Shown here: one piece after another, positions 35,778-46,543 of the stretch
How the letters are laid out: the number at the start of each line of letters is the position of its first letter
How positions within the stretch are numbered: position 1 is the stretch's first letter
DNA from: Phaffia rhodozyma
Taxonomy: Eukaryota; Basidiomycota; Tremellomycetes; Cystofilobasidiales; Mrakiaceae
Assembly (NCBI GenBank): GCA_014706385.1
Contig: JACGZH010000011.1
Span: 744,001-808,000, forward strand
DNA: 64,000 bases
Direction: 5' to 3'
Program-made: the position numbers and the translations under genes
The notes under the pieces: model-generated
What the model was told of the DNA's origin: nothing
What the model saw: only the letters and a program-made list of their open reading frames with translations
Database searches by the model: none

Positions 35778-38700
35778 TTAACGGTCATAGTAAGGTCCTA
35801 GACTTCTGGACCGTTCGAACGGGTTGCCCCTCGTCAGCTTACTCTCTTCAGTCTTCTTCCCGCCTTTTCCTCCTCCTCCTCCTCCCTCAACGTCTCGACC
35901 ACCTCCGCCGCCGACGGCTCGGACAGAAACGACGGCAGCAGCGGCAGCGGCCTCTCCCAAGCCTTTCAACCCGAGACTCATGGTCTCGAACAAACCGCCG
36001 AAACCACTACTTCCTTGTCCAGATTGCGTGTCCCCACTGGCCGAAACAGAAGTTGAATCCGGACCAGAGGACGAGGTTGAACTGCTTGCTTCTCGTCGTG
36101 CGTTTCCCCTGTGTCTCCCACCGATAGTTGCTCCGACTCTGAAGTTGAAGGGAAACAGAGGTTGGCCTTGAGCAGGAATATCGGGCGAAGGCAGCAGGTC
36201 ATCGTAATCGTCCGATGAAGTCGTAGCAGTAGTGGTAGTGGCCATCGTCGCGGTCGACGGGGCTGAGGAAACCCTTCGGTCGATCTTGGGGACCAAATCA
36301 TTGTCGGTGGTGGCCTCGGTTGAACCATTGACGGGTGTTCGGTCCCCACGAGGTGTCGTCTCTGTCGACGCATACTTCTTCGTCTTCGTCCTTGTCCTCG
36401 TCCCTGTCTTTGTTCGAGGAGATATATCGACGGGTTGCTCATCGGTAGATGGATAAGAATCATAATTTCTCGCTTCCGACCGACCGCGTGGATAGTCATC
36501 ATCCCCCTCATCATCTAGCTCTCTTTCGTCGTCGCCGCTATCGGTCTCATTATCGTCGCCGTTGTGACGGTGGCGGTCGAGATCGACGGTAGGTCGGGTC
36601 TTGCCGAGTGTACCATTGGAACGGGATCTTGGTTGGTATCTCTTCCTAGCAAAGTTATCCAACGAGGACGAAGTTGATGAACTGGATGATGTAGAGAGAG
36701 TCGCCTGAGTAGAATGATCGGCTGACCCCAGAGGCGCTCTATCTGGACTACCGGGAGGGGCTATCTCGAATTTGATCGCCGATTTGATCAACGGAATCGC
36801 TCGGGGATCAGAGACGTAGATCGTCACGTATGATCCGGTTGATGACCTTAACGGAGGTGACGGGGGTCTAACAGGTGGGATCTGAAGTTTGAATGGAGAA
36901 CGGGAATGAGCTCGGATCTGAGCTTGGGTATGAACGGCAGAGGGGATGAAATCCGGAGGCGCCCGTTGTCGAGATCTGCTAACGGATGATTCCCGGCTTG
37001 ACAGCGTGCTCTGTCTGGTAGACCTTACTCTCGAAGACGCTCGGGAGTGGGCATTGGCAAGTTTCCTCTGTGAGCTTTGGCCTTTAGCGTTGACGACAGG
37101 AAAGAAGGATGTGGATGTACCTTCTACTGCGGGTGAGAGCGGAGGGGTCGGATCAGGAGTTGAAGGCATCGATCCTGAACCAGGGGAAGTATGAGTGATG
37201 GCTGAATGACGTCTCCACCAGGAAGGATGGTCCTGTCTGGGTAATCCGAACTCTAGTTCTGCCGAGGCTGACGTCGAAAGGTTCTTGTCTTCGCTCCCCG
37301 ACCTTGTTCTCGTTCTTGTTCTTGTCCTCGTTCTCGATCCATCAGGCGTGACGCTGTTTTGTCGACTCGGCCATTCACCGGTCGTACCTCGACTCTCACT
37401 CCGAGTTTTACTTCCTCCGCCCGTCGTTCTGCTCCGGCTCTGCTTTCTTCTCTTCCTCGCCACTCCGGACGAGCTCGAGATGTCTGTCAGTTCTGGATCC
37501 GAGAAACTGAACGCCATGAGAAACACGAGGTACTGTGGTGAGTTCGTCGTCTTTGAGGCGTCCTTCTTTGGATCCCGGATTGGCTCTCGAGAGGTGACAG
37601 GGGTGGATGATGATCTGGCAAGAGCCGTGCTGGGCTGTCTGGATGAGTTTGATCTAAAGAGTGAAGGGAGAAATGGACGTTTGACTCCAAACTTGGTAAT
37701 CTCCGGCTCGGGTCTCTGCTGGGGTTCGGAACCAGCTTCTGCCGGCAAGACAGCCACACACTGAAGTATGTCGAGGTCTGGTTCAGTCGATCCGGCGAGG
37801 TTCTCAATCGATGAGACCGGGTTTAGTGAGGAAGGAGAAGAGGAAGTCTGGGTAGGAGGAAGAGGGGATGAGAGAAGTGTTCGGGAAGAAACCGACCGAC
37901 TATGGTACAAGATACTAGAGCATCTCAAAGCGTACTAGTGAAGAGCGATGGAATAGCAAGAGAGGTGATGGATGATCAGCTTGGAATATCCCTGTGTACG
38001 AAGAAAACGGAAAGAAGATGAGAGTGAAGGAACCACATACCTTGAAGTAAGAGATCGTCTTGGCGGATGATTGATCGGGAGGATGTCTGATAACGAGCGT
38101 TGAGCTTCTAGGAGGTCTATTGGATTTTGGTGGGATCGGGCTGTGTTCAGAATGGCTCGGTCCGTCCGGGATGAGCGTGAGAGGAAGAGTGTGTTTGACA
38201 GGGCAATGATGAAAGATGCATTGTTTGACTATAAAGGCAGGGAGGATGATATCAGACATCATGTTTGAACGAGAAATGATGAAGAGACAGAAAAAGACAT
38301 CAGGTCAGAAAGACTAAAGAAACAAGAGACTCACAGCCTCTCTCTCGTTGGAACCCATCCAGACGAGCTTTCATCTCTGAGCCGAATTCGAACCCATTAA
38401 AGGCGGCCTGTCTGCGATGAGAATCAATGTCCAAGAAGGAAGAGAGCCAGTCTCTCAATTTTCTCTCTTCCGACCTTTTGCCCAGCGTGCCATCTGGCTG
38501 GGCGGGTGTCATGAGCGCTGATCTGATCCATCCAAAGAGATCTTGTGCTCTGCCGTGCATGGTCGTTAGGTTCTTGTGACCGGTTCCGAGTGGATAACGC
38601 CTACCTGTCCAACATCTGAGGACCGTCAGAGCGACACACCATATGTCGAGTTCTGGACCCCAGTAGGTGACTTCGCCCGGTGGACGGGAGAGGGCGAGGA

Positions 38701-39862
38701 CGATCTCTGGGGAGTGAAAAGCGGGGGATCCACAACAGGTGGTCAACTTAGGAGACGATGTTGAAAAGTGGGTGGCTAGACCGAGGTCAATCAGGGTGAT
38801 CAGACCGGTACTCGGATCGATCAGGACGTTTTCTTCAGAAGAGGCAAAGACGACAAGGAGAAGAGAACGAATCAGCAGGCAGATCGATGTGAACGAGGCT
38901 TAAGGAACATGAACGGAGCGCACCTGGCTTGATATCTCGGTGGCAGACATGATGAGCATGCATACCCTCTCTGACGACGCTGATGAGCTGCTCGAAGATC
39001 TTCCAGCAAAGCTCGGTAGGTAATCTATCGGAAGGGTATGTTGCGCATAGTGCGTCTAGAGAGACATGGGACGGCAAGTATTCCTCTGAGGTAGTTCAAG
39101 GAGGGAAGCAAACGAGGTTAGACACATTGTTGAGAAAGGACGAAGATGGGTCCCGAGGTTCGGATGAATTCTTCGAAAGCTCTTGCGAACGATAGAGAAA
39201 GCAAGAAGAGAGGGAAGCTCGAAGCGACCGGGGGTTACGACGAAGGAGAGCGAGACGAACCGACGAGATAGAAGTGACCATCGGTCTTGATCGTTTCGAA
39301 CACTCTGATGAGATTCGGATGGGGCGGCAGCTGGGCGAGCAACGTCGGTTCCCGGAGTAACCTGGTCGCGATCAACGGATGATGCGGATGGAGCGGAGTG
39401 TGCTTGATGGCGTACTATACGGAAGAAATCTCAACGGTCAGAACGGGACGACCAAGAAGGATTGAAGAAGCAAGAAGAAGAAGAAGAAGAAGAAGAAGAA
39501 GAAGAGAGAGAAAGAGAGAGCTTGCTCACCTGCTTTCCTGCTTTCTCGGCCCGATAGACGACGCTAAACTTTCCCTTCCCAAGGAGCCCTCCAGGCACGA
39601 CGGTATAGTCTCCCAAACCGTCCGGCAAGAGTCTATCTGGCGAGACGACATGGTGATAAGGTTCCTGACAGAGCTGGTCGCATATCGACTTCCAGTCGAG
39701 TCCTGCCCAGGTAGAGGAACCCATCGGCCGATGGCCCGGTGGGGTCAACGGTGGGGTCGGTACCGCATCGGTGACATCTGGTGGGCTAGATAAGGCCAGA
39801 CGGGCGTAACCTGCGCCTGGATGTTGGTCCGCCGTCGATGAGGCAGCAGGGCGGGCCGACAT
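35778..39862 (-). CDS. Ser/Thr protein kinase with long disordered tail
   Basis: The kinase domain is near the N terminus, preceded by about 75 Pro-rich residues. Exon 1 (about 39530-39862) ends with the Gly loop LLGKGKFSVVYRAEKAGK. The next exon has the catalytic Lys in YAIKHTPLHPHHP and the alpha-C Glu in RLLREPTLLAQLP. The catalytic loop CHRDIKPENVLID has DLG in place of DFG (TLIDLGLATHF), and SPE replaces APE (CCGSPAFHSPEIVLA). ELDIWCVALTVLRCWTGRRYP gives subdomain IX. An exon at about 38045-38250 (FHHCPVKHTLPLTLIPDGP) leads to a last exon (to 35778, about 700 codons) that is Ser/Arg/Thr-rich with an RTRTRTRTR run and acidic blocks, and ends SRSLGPYYDR. The closest family is uncertain; it looks like a fungal-specific CAMK-like kinase. 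It should be catalytic, as VAIK-Lys, HRD and DLG-Asp are kept. Confidence 0.82.
39471..39504. repeat. (GAA)n microsatellite in a kinase intron
   Basis: About 34 bp of AAG repeats inside the first intron of the kinase gene. It sits next to the splice donor side and may vary in length. Confidence 0.85.
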
Positions 39863-40817
39863 AGAGGACTAGGCAGCAAAGGGGATAAAGGAGTAGAGAG
39901 AGATGAAATTTTATTCACACACAAAGAGAACGAAGGGATGGACGGAGAAGAAAGAATGGACGTGAAGGGTTGGAAGATACTGTGTGCGGGAAAGATAAGA
40001 AAAGATCCTGATCGGAAGGAATACGAAAAAGGAGAGAAGGCTGTGGGAAGAAGAGAAGTCGTCTACTCTATCGATATCGATATCGGATGGATGTACTCTC
40101 CGTTTTAACTTTTCCCTTCTTCCTCTTTGTCGACACTGTCCTGGTCGCTAAAGTTGTTGTTGATGTCGTCTTTCTCTTTGTCTTTAAGCTTTGAGTGTCG
40201 CTAGAACTGGAAGGCGACAAGGTCGGCACAAAAGGGAAAGATTATGGGTTGAAATAGAAAGAAAAAGCCGGGGGGAATGAGGAAACATTCGAAATCCTCA
40301 GAGGGACAGAGCATTGGGAGCTCGGAGGGCACCCATCAGGGCGGGCGGCTCAGGGGGCGGTCAGGAACCGATAAGCCTGCGAGGGCATCAAAAGGCACGA
40401 CAGGCACAACAGACAGGTTGGATCAGACGCAGAAGCAGGAGGAAGGAGGAGAGCGCAGAGAGAGGGGTGGGGGAGGGGCGGGGGGGGGGCGGAACAGGAA
40501 GTTGTAAAGTATACCTGACTGCGCATCGGTCATTTGTATCCGCTGCGTCCCACTGCACTCGGCCAAAGCCCAGATGTCCGAGCTACTATGGATCTTATGA
40601 CGACATTGGTAATGAGCTCTCTGAGCAAGTGGCGCCCGTGTGCCCCTCACGATCGCCCTGATCGAGCTCATGGTGGCGTTCTTCGGTCGTTGCAAATCAT
40701 TCACCTCTGTTCTCACGCCATTCGCGCCAGGTTATCGCTTTTTATCGTCGGTTATTTCTTTCTCTCCTCTTTGGTTTCCTCACGCACATGCTTCCATAGC
40801 GTTCAACTAACCCTAAC

Positions 40818-41251
40818 TGTCAGGGTCCGGGTTCAGAGGGTAACGGGAAGGTTACAAGAATGTGACCAGGCAGGGAATAGGGCTGGCAAGAAGGAAGTTC
40901 AGGCTCTCTAGCTTGGTGACTGTGACGAGAGCGCAAGGCAGGGAAATCGTATGAATAAGGTTGATACAACAATGGAACAAGAGTACTAGGGAACCAAGGA
41001 ATGACAAAGGATTCAGGCTTGGTAGACTATGATATGGGTGGCAAAGGGGGACCCGTCTTATATATCATCCTTAGACTCCAACGATTATGCATAATAGAAC
41101 AGGTCATAGAAGGTGCTAGAAGCACCTGCGCTGGAAGGTCATATACCTGCATGTTGATGTAATGAGAGAGCATAAGGAATACCGAGGCAGGAGAAACAAC
41201 AGAACCAAAAGAAGGTTACTGAGGTGTAACACTCAGGTCACATCCCTGACA
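40818..41251. mobile_element. Putative solo LTR (434 bp)
   Basis: Bounded by TGTCAGGG (40818-40825) and CCCTGACA (41244-41251), an 8-bp terminal inverted repeat beginning TG and ending CA, as in retrotransposon LTRs. Inside are a TATA-like TTATATATC (about 41058) and an inner inverted repeat AGGTGCT-AGA-AGCACCT (41112-41128). No reverse transcriptase or integrase lies nearby. I see no matching target-site duplication (CTAAC on the left, GTGTC on the right), so this is tentative. Confidence 0.4.
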
Positions 41252-41262
41252 GTGTCAGGGAT
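41242..41262. repeat. Perfect 21-bp palindrome
   Basis: ATCCCTGACA-G-TGTCAGGGAT: two perfect 10-bp arms around one base. The right arm (TGTCAGGG followed by ATACGGGTT) resembles the left end of the putative LTR (TGTCAGGG followed by TCCGGGTT), so it may be a second element end abutting the first. Confidence 0.9.
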
Positions 41263-41945
41263 ACGGGTTAAGTATCACGTGCATACCCATCGTGGCTTCC
41301 TTGCCTTCTCTATTCGGTTTCCTTTGGGTCTCCGTTGTCTGTTTCTTCTCCTCGTTAAACAATTTGTTTGTAATTTCATTGTATCACTAACAAGAATAAT
41401 AAAAATAATACATATCTATGTATATATACAAGAAATGCAAATCATCACGACACAATGTCATCTTTGTCTTTTCACCTTTTTTTTTTTCTTTTCTTTCTTC
41501 CACCGTTCCTCTTGCCTCTTCTCTTCATGATCAGTCAATACAGATCCGGATATCATTTAAATTGAATCGAGAAGAAATGAGGGGAGAGAGGAGAGGACAT
41601 CACATTCAGAGTCTAGATAGGTATAATAGATCCAGAAAACAGCAAACGGTAAATCGTAGGTAGACAGAGAACAACATATGAGGGAGAGCTAAAGCGGGAC
41701 AGATATGGAAGAAGAGTAGGGGAATGCAAAAGAAAAGGCTTCTTCTTTTCTTTCTTTTTTTTTCGTTGCTGTAAGAAATATTCACACACACAAGAATGGA
41801 AGGCAGGATAGAAAGAGTTGTACTCTACAAAGAGACGTTACGAAGAGAGGCAATGAACAGAGCACAAAAACGAAAGAAAACTATTTACACAGAGAATAAG
41901 GAAAAATTAGATCAGGGAGTTATCAAGTCCTCTCCGACACTTTGA

Positions 41946-42382
41946 TCACCACCCAGCTCCGGGCTTGTACGTCTTTAGTCCTTTTTTCTTCTTACTCGAT
42001 CGACCCGTACCACTGCTGATGCCCGTCCCCAACCCCGACGTACTAGCAGAAGGCGATGAAGGAGGCAACAGTGTTTTCACGTGACCGACTTGTGATGACG
42101 AAAACGACTGTATGCACCCCGTCCGCGCCCGAAACGAAAAGTTTTCAACTTCTCGGTCAGCAACAACATCCACACATAATGATCAAGTATGCACCCCCCA
42201 AAAAAGAAATCCACCAAACTGACCTCTCTCAATGCAGACTTTTTCGGCAACGTCTCCTGTTCACCTACTTCATCCGACCCGGACGGACTTAACCGGCCAG
42301 AGACACTCCCGCTTAAGGATCTCGATCGGAAGCTTGGCGAGCTAACAATCGAAGAGCCAGGTGGTGCGATGTTTCCCGGCAT
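41946..42382 (-). CDS. Hypothetical Ser-rich protein with KKKKGLKTYKPGAGW tail
   Basis: Two exons (42225-42382 and 41946 to about 42109) join in phase 0: GTCAGT donor, CATACAG acceptor. The first is Ser-rich (SRSLSGSVSGRLSPSGSDEV); the second reads SFSSSQVGHVKTLLPPSSPS and ends KKKKGLKTYKPGAGW then stop. The ATG at 42382 may not be the true start: the frame stays open upstream to about 42615 and an acceptor precedes it, so more 5' exons are possible. I do not recognise the family. The opposite strand is also partly open here, but its frames lack a coherent splice pattern. Confidence 0.45.
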
Positions 42383-43142
42383 CGACGCTAGATCACTTTT
42401 AATAGTGATTTTGTTTGTTTGTTTGATGTTTGTAGTTTCCGATCCAAATGCACATATACACCTCAGTATACGCTGACAAGAAAGCCTCAGAAGAAATGAA
42501 AGAGAACGATAAGGACGAACGTCTCCACGGCGTGTTGAAGTTTCAACAGGTTGGCCTTCCTTCTTTCTCTTTCTAATGCGAGGTCTTGTGAATGCGTGAC
42601 CGATAAGTTGGGCGATCTAGTTTGCCAAACAAACGAGAAAAGGAAAGGAGAAAGAGAAAGAAAAAATTAAGAACAGTATGAAGGAGAGTAAGAATTTGAA
42701 AGGGCTGGTGTTCGTGAAGAACAGAATACAATCGTCTTGAGACTCACAAAGAGTTCACTTCAGATGTAGGTTCCACGAGAGGTGTTCTCTCTGATGGATC
42801 CTTCTATCGGAGAATTGATAATATAAATCCCATCAGCCACGCCCATCAAAGCCCAGATCATCAATTTTCTTCAGTTCAGCATAGAGCCCTAAAGGCACAG
42901 AGACGAGAGAAAGAGGCTTACAGAAGAGGATTTTGAACGAGCTCCACAGCAGCTCCCAAAGAGCTTCACAAAGAAAGACATTGACTCGAGACTTCTCCCG
43001 AGGGTTGGCTGAGGGTTGAGGAGAGAAAAATAGTGTGATTCGCTAAATGGATCCAGCAAGAACTAGAGAAGATAGAGAGAGGAGCCGGTGAAAAAACCTA
43101 TTCCCAGGTATATACGTCTGTGTGCGTATGCGTATGCGTGTG

Positions 43143-43195
<53 letters not shown>

Positions 43196-44472
43196 AAAAG
43201 AGACAGATGAGGATATGGATGGCAAGTCCGGAAGGGAAAGGTAGTTTGGAGGAAGAAGAAGAAGAAGAAGAAGGACGGAGCAGAAAGTGTAGTCATACAA
43301 ACGAGTCATCACTCAAAAACCTTGCTCACATCAAAACACGCCTCCTACGCTCGCCCGTGTCGAGACTCTCGGCTAAATAGCCCTTTTTTTATTATTGTTT
43401 AACCCCTGCTCGCACCGACATTGATTCCTCTCTACATTGACGCTACAACCGCCGGTATCCCATCTTTCTTTTCTCCTTGACTCGTGCGTACGCCGCGGTC
43501 TGGGCTCGTTAATTGTATTTTGTTCTAATCCCGTGTCTGTGTATCTTCATGTCTAGACGTAGATGGAAACACATCTATCTGTACATATACACATAAATGA
43601 CCATCGGCCAATCCCCGTTCGTTATCTCTTTCACTGTCTTATGCCCAATTCATCTCCCTTACATCCATCTCTACCTCGCGCGCGCTCTCTTTCTCTTTCC
43701 CCGTCGATTGCTATATCCGAATTCCAAGTTGTGTATCATGCTTCAGTATACCCTTCTCACTCTTATTCCTTATCATCCAACGTTCATGTTCTCGTTATTG
43801 TTTTCCTGATCAGATCTGAACTCAAAAAGAGAAAAGGAAAACGAAAAGGAAAGAAAAAAGCGGAACAGAATGTTGTTCCGATGAAACCGAACTGAGCACG
43901 ATGAGGGATGAGATGAGCACCGCCCCTGATCCATCAAAAAAGTAAGTAATCAAGCAAAAATAGAGAGAGAAGGGTACCCAACGTTCGTCTACATCGTTAT
44001 TCTGTCTTCATCTCGAACACGGATCTCTAAGCTTGAGCACAGAAGCACTGGAACTTTAAAGAGGAAATGTTTTCCAAGGTCCAGACGACGAATCAGAACG
44101 AGCTTATTTTGAAAGAACGATGATATCAACACCGGGTGACAACACATCGATGAATTTCAGAGGCAGATAAATGAAGGGACGGTCGGACGGAAGACGTCGA
44201 TCATGGTGTGACTTGACTGGTCTTCCCCCAGAAAAGTTTTGGACAGAGCGATGTTGAATGTTTTTAGCAAGTTCAAGAGTCTATTAATCTCAATTCGTTT
44301 TTCAGTCTCTTCTCTTCCGTTATTGCATGTGTCCTGTACTCCTTCGTCGCCTTGCACGTGTCTGACATGTTAATTTTTGCCATCTTTCATCTCTTGTCTT
44401 CCGTCTTTTAAGTCTTGGACTTTGGGTTTTGGTTTGAATACAGTGAAACCGTTCCTCTTGGACTTCTTCCAT
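42383..44472. other. Gene-poor region with a long TG microsatellite
   Basis: About 2.1 kb. The left 250 bp may hold 5' exons of the hypothetical gene. The rest shows A/G- or T/C-rich low complexity and the GT repeat at 43146-43194. I see no supported gene. Confidence 0.4.
43146..43194. repeat. (GT)n microsatellite
   Basis: 49 bp of uninterrupted GT dinucleotide repeat, preceded by imperfect GTGTGCGTATGCG units. A GAA run follows at about 43252-43273. Reading frames through it are repeat artefacts. Confidence 0.97.
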
Positions 44473-45627
44473 CTACTTTTGTTCCTTCTTCTCCTTCTTC
44501 TCCTTCTTCTCCTTCTTCTCCTTCTTCTCCTTCTTCTCAGTCTTTTCGGTAGCAGCAGCATCCTCCTTCTTGTCGGCGGAGGAAAGTGCGTCTTGGGATT
44601 TAGCCTCCTCCTCCAAGTGTCCCATCTGGTCGGCCTGTTGGTCTTTAACGTCCGAGCTCTCCTCATCGTCCGTGATCTCTACAAGAGTGGCAACAGAAAG
44701 AGAAAGCATGTGTTTGCATTGTCAAAAACAAGCCAGAAACGTTTCTCATCTTCAAAAGAGAATGGAGGTAAAAGTAAACAAAAAAAAAGATCAAAAAGAA
44801 GAATTTCAAACGAACCTTCACCATAGACGTCAGGATGAGCTCGGAAACAGTTTTGCATGTCCTTGAACTTCTCTACACATTCCACTCCCTTGGGTTCTTG
44901 GTCAGAGTGAACAAAGCACGAGAAAGCCTCTTTGAATTCCGGACCGCAAGGTCCGTGGGCCATTCCTCCTAGGCACTATAGAGAGCATTGAATGTGGATT
45001 GTCTCAGCTAGATGCGCAAGAAAAGAGAAAAGAAATGAAAGACGAGAAGGAGAAGGAGAAGAAACGAAAACTTCTACGCACAGGACAATCCCAGTTGATC
45101 TCGCCAGTCTCTTCATTGTAGGCGGCCTGCTGAGACTTGTCCTCTTCATCAGCACCCTTCTCGGTTGCCCCGCTCGTCTTTTCCTCGGGGGATACCCCGG
45201 GCTCGTCCTTCCCATCAATCTTTTCGCTCTTCTTTCCCTCTGGCTTCTTCTCCTTCCGGACCGGCCCGTCCTCCTCTCCACCTCCAACCCTAGACATCGT
45301 CGAAGCTTTCGAGGAAACTTCGACAGGCTCGATCCCGGTCGATGGTTTTGCCGACCGGGTCTTTTCTGAAACTTTCTTCTTGTGCTGAGGGATTTCGGTT
45401 ATATCAGCCGTTGGCTCTTCCCCACCTCCAGCTCGAGATTTCGTCGAGGCCAAAGACGAAGCCTCTGCGGGCTCAATCCCGGTGGACGGTTTCGTATCTC
45501 GAGAAACGTTTGGGTTTGCCTTACTATCCGGGTGAGCTGATTGAGTTGAAAGGTGCGATCGGAGCGGAGCGGATTGGATCGGATCGAATCGATTTGTCAG
45601 CTATACGTTGACTTTTCCTTCCCGTTT

Positions 45628-45659
<32 letters not shown>

Positions 45660-45949
45660 GACCTCTGCTCGGATCACAAATATAAAGTAGAAACAAAACC
45701 CGAAGATGACTTACCAGACTTTGGAGGGGTATTCGAGGTCGGCCCATCGAGGTGGACGACGTTACCCAACCTACCCAACGCAGGACTGGTCGATCCAGAG
45801 TTGACGTAGTTGTAACCGACGGTAAGACCAAGAGCGGATGCGGCAGCGTATCCGAACGCTCGTCCGGACGACAAAGGTGCGGACGCTTTAGACGAAAACA
45901 ACCTGGTGGCTACAGGCCGGGCGGAACTCAGAGCTTTACGAGCAAACAT
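44473..45949 (-). CDS. MIA40: MIA40/CHCHD4 oxidoreductase of the mitochondrial intermembrane space
   Basis: Introduces disulfides into imported twin-Cys proteins together with Erv1. The N terminus ([20 protein letters not shown]) is an Arg/Ser presequence, followed by the hydrophobic anchor [19 protein letters not shown] as in fungal Mia40. A long acidic linker follows. The catalytic CPC is made across an intron (NWDCP, then [14 protein letters not shown]); then come the two CX9C motifs [11 protein letters not shown] and [11 protein letters not shown], and [10 protein letters not shown]. The tail is acidic, then a KEKKEKK repeat run encoded by a TTCTCC-type repeat (about 44485-44540). The linker has a duplicated block ([17 protein letters not shown]). 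One intron holds a CA microsatellite (45629-45657). About 320 residues. Confidence 0.95.
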
Positions 45950-46543
45950 GGTGAGACAGATGAGAATTCTAAAAGAGATAGATGTACGAAAAGAATGAAG
46001 GAAATGGTCGATGACTATAAAGAACAAAGTATGTTGCCTTGACGGAGGGGAAGATTGATGACGATCGGCCATCGGCACCACTCATGGTTACATCTCGGTT
46101 ACGATACCGTCATGGTTACGGCGTCCGTGGCGGCCGGAGGGATGCTAGTATAGACAGATGGGAACGAGGCAAGACACACCAGCAAACATCCACTAGATGT
46201 CGGATCAGAATACGTAGCTGTACAGACAGTCAGCTGCGAGGACGAGAGGAAACATGAAGGGACTCTGGAGAGAGAGCAGGACATTCGATGTCAAGGCTGA
46301 CTAGAGAGATGGAGGCTAAAAGAGGACTATGAGACTGCAGCATGACTAGAGCTGAACTACAGCCAGACTACAGCAAGACTACAAAAAAAGAATACAGGTC
46401 GTTACAATCAGACTACACACGTCGGAAACACTCTGCTCACCGCTTGACTCGTCCACATCCGACCTCGATCAAGTCCAGCTATTCTTTTCTTCGGATACGT
46501 TTCTCCCTTTCCTTTCTCTCTCTTTTTTCTCTTCAAAGCCATC
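45950..46543. promoter_or_regulatory. Divergent promoter, MIA40 / ABC transporter
   Basis: About 590 bp between divergent genes for two mitochondrial proteins. It includes repeats of GACTACAGC/GACTACA type at about 46360-46383. No other gene is seen. Confidence 0.45.

Larger units (their letters stand above)
39863..41945. other. Gene-poor intergenic region
   Basis: About 2.1 kb without a convincing gene. Reading frames near 40320-40720 overlap on both strands, have low-complexity G-rich tracts (40470-40492) and lack good splice or homology support. It holds a putative solo LTR at 40818-41251 and T/A-rich sequence around 41470-41500. Confidence 0.45.

Noticed and set aside
36232..36514. RQGRGQGRRRRSMRR-type basic frames
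   Set aside because: Out-of-frame shadows of low-complexity coding sequence.
35824..37764. Long plus-strand frames opposite the kinase tail
   Set aside because: They mirror the Ser/Arg-rich coding strand of the kinase's last exon; the minus frame is longer and continues the kinase gene.
40277..40911. Several overlapping frames on both strands (a minus frame starting MSSIRAIVRGTR, a plus frame starting MYPLRPTALG)
   Set aside because: Frames on both strands are equally open, composition is odd (Gly/Arg or Pro runs), and no coherent splice chain or known motif was found.
42189..42476. Plus-strand frame reading LNADFFGNVSCSPTSSDPDG through GGAMFPGIDARS
   Set aside because: It looks protein-like, but the minus-strand pair of exons joins in phase with a clean stop, so I favour that strand; kept only as a doubt in the findings.
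43043..43380. Overlapping reading frames through the GT repeat on both strands
   Set aside because: They are His-Thr or Cys-Val repeat translations of the microsatellite, with no start context or splice support.
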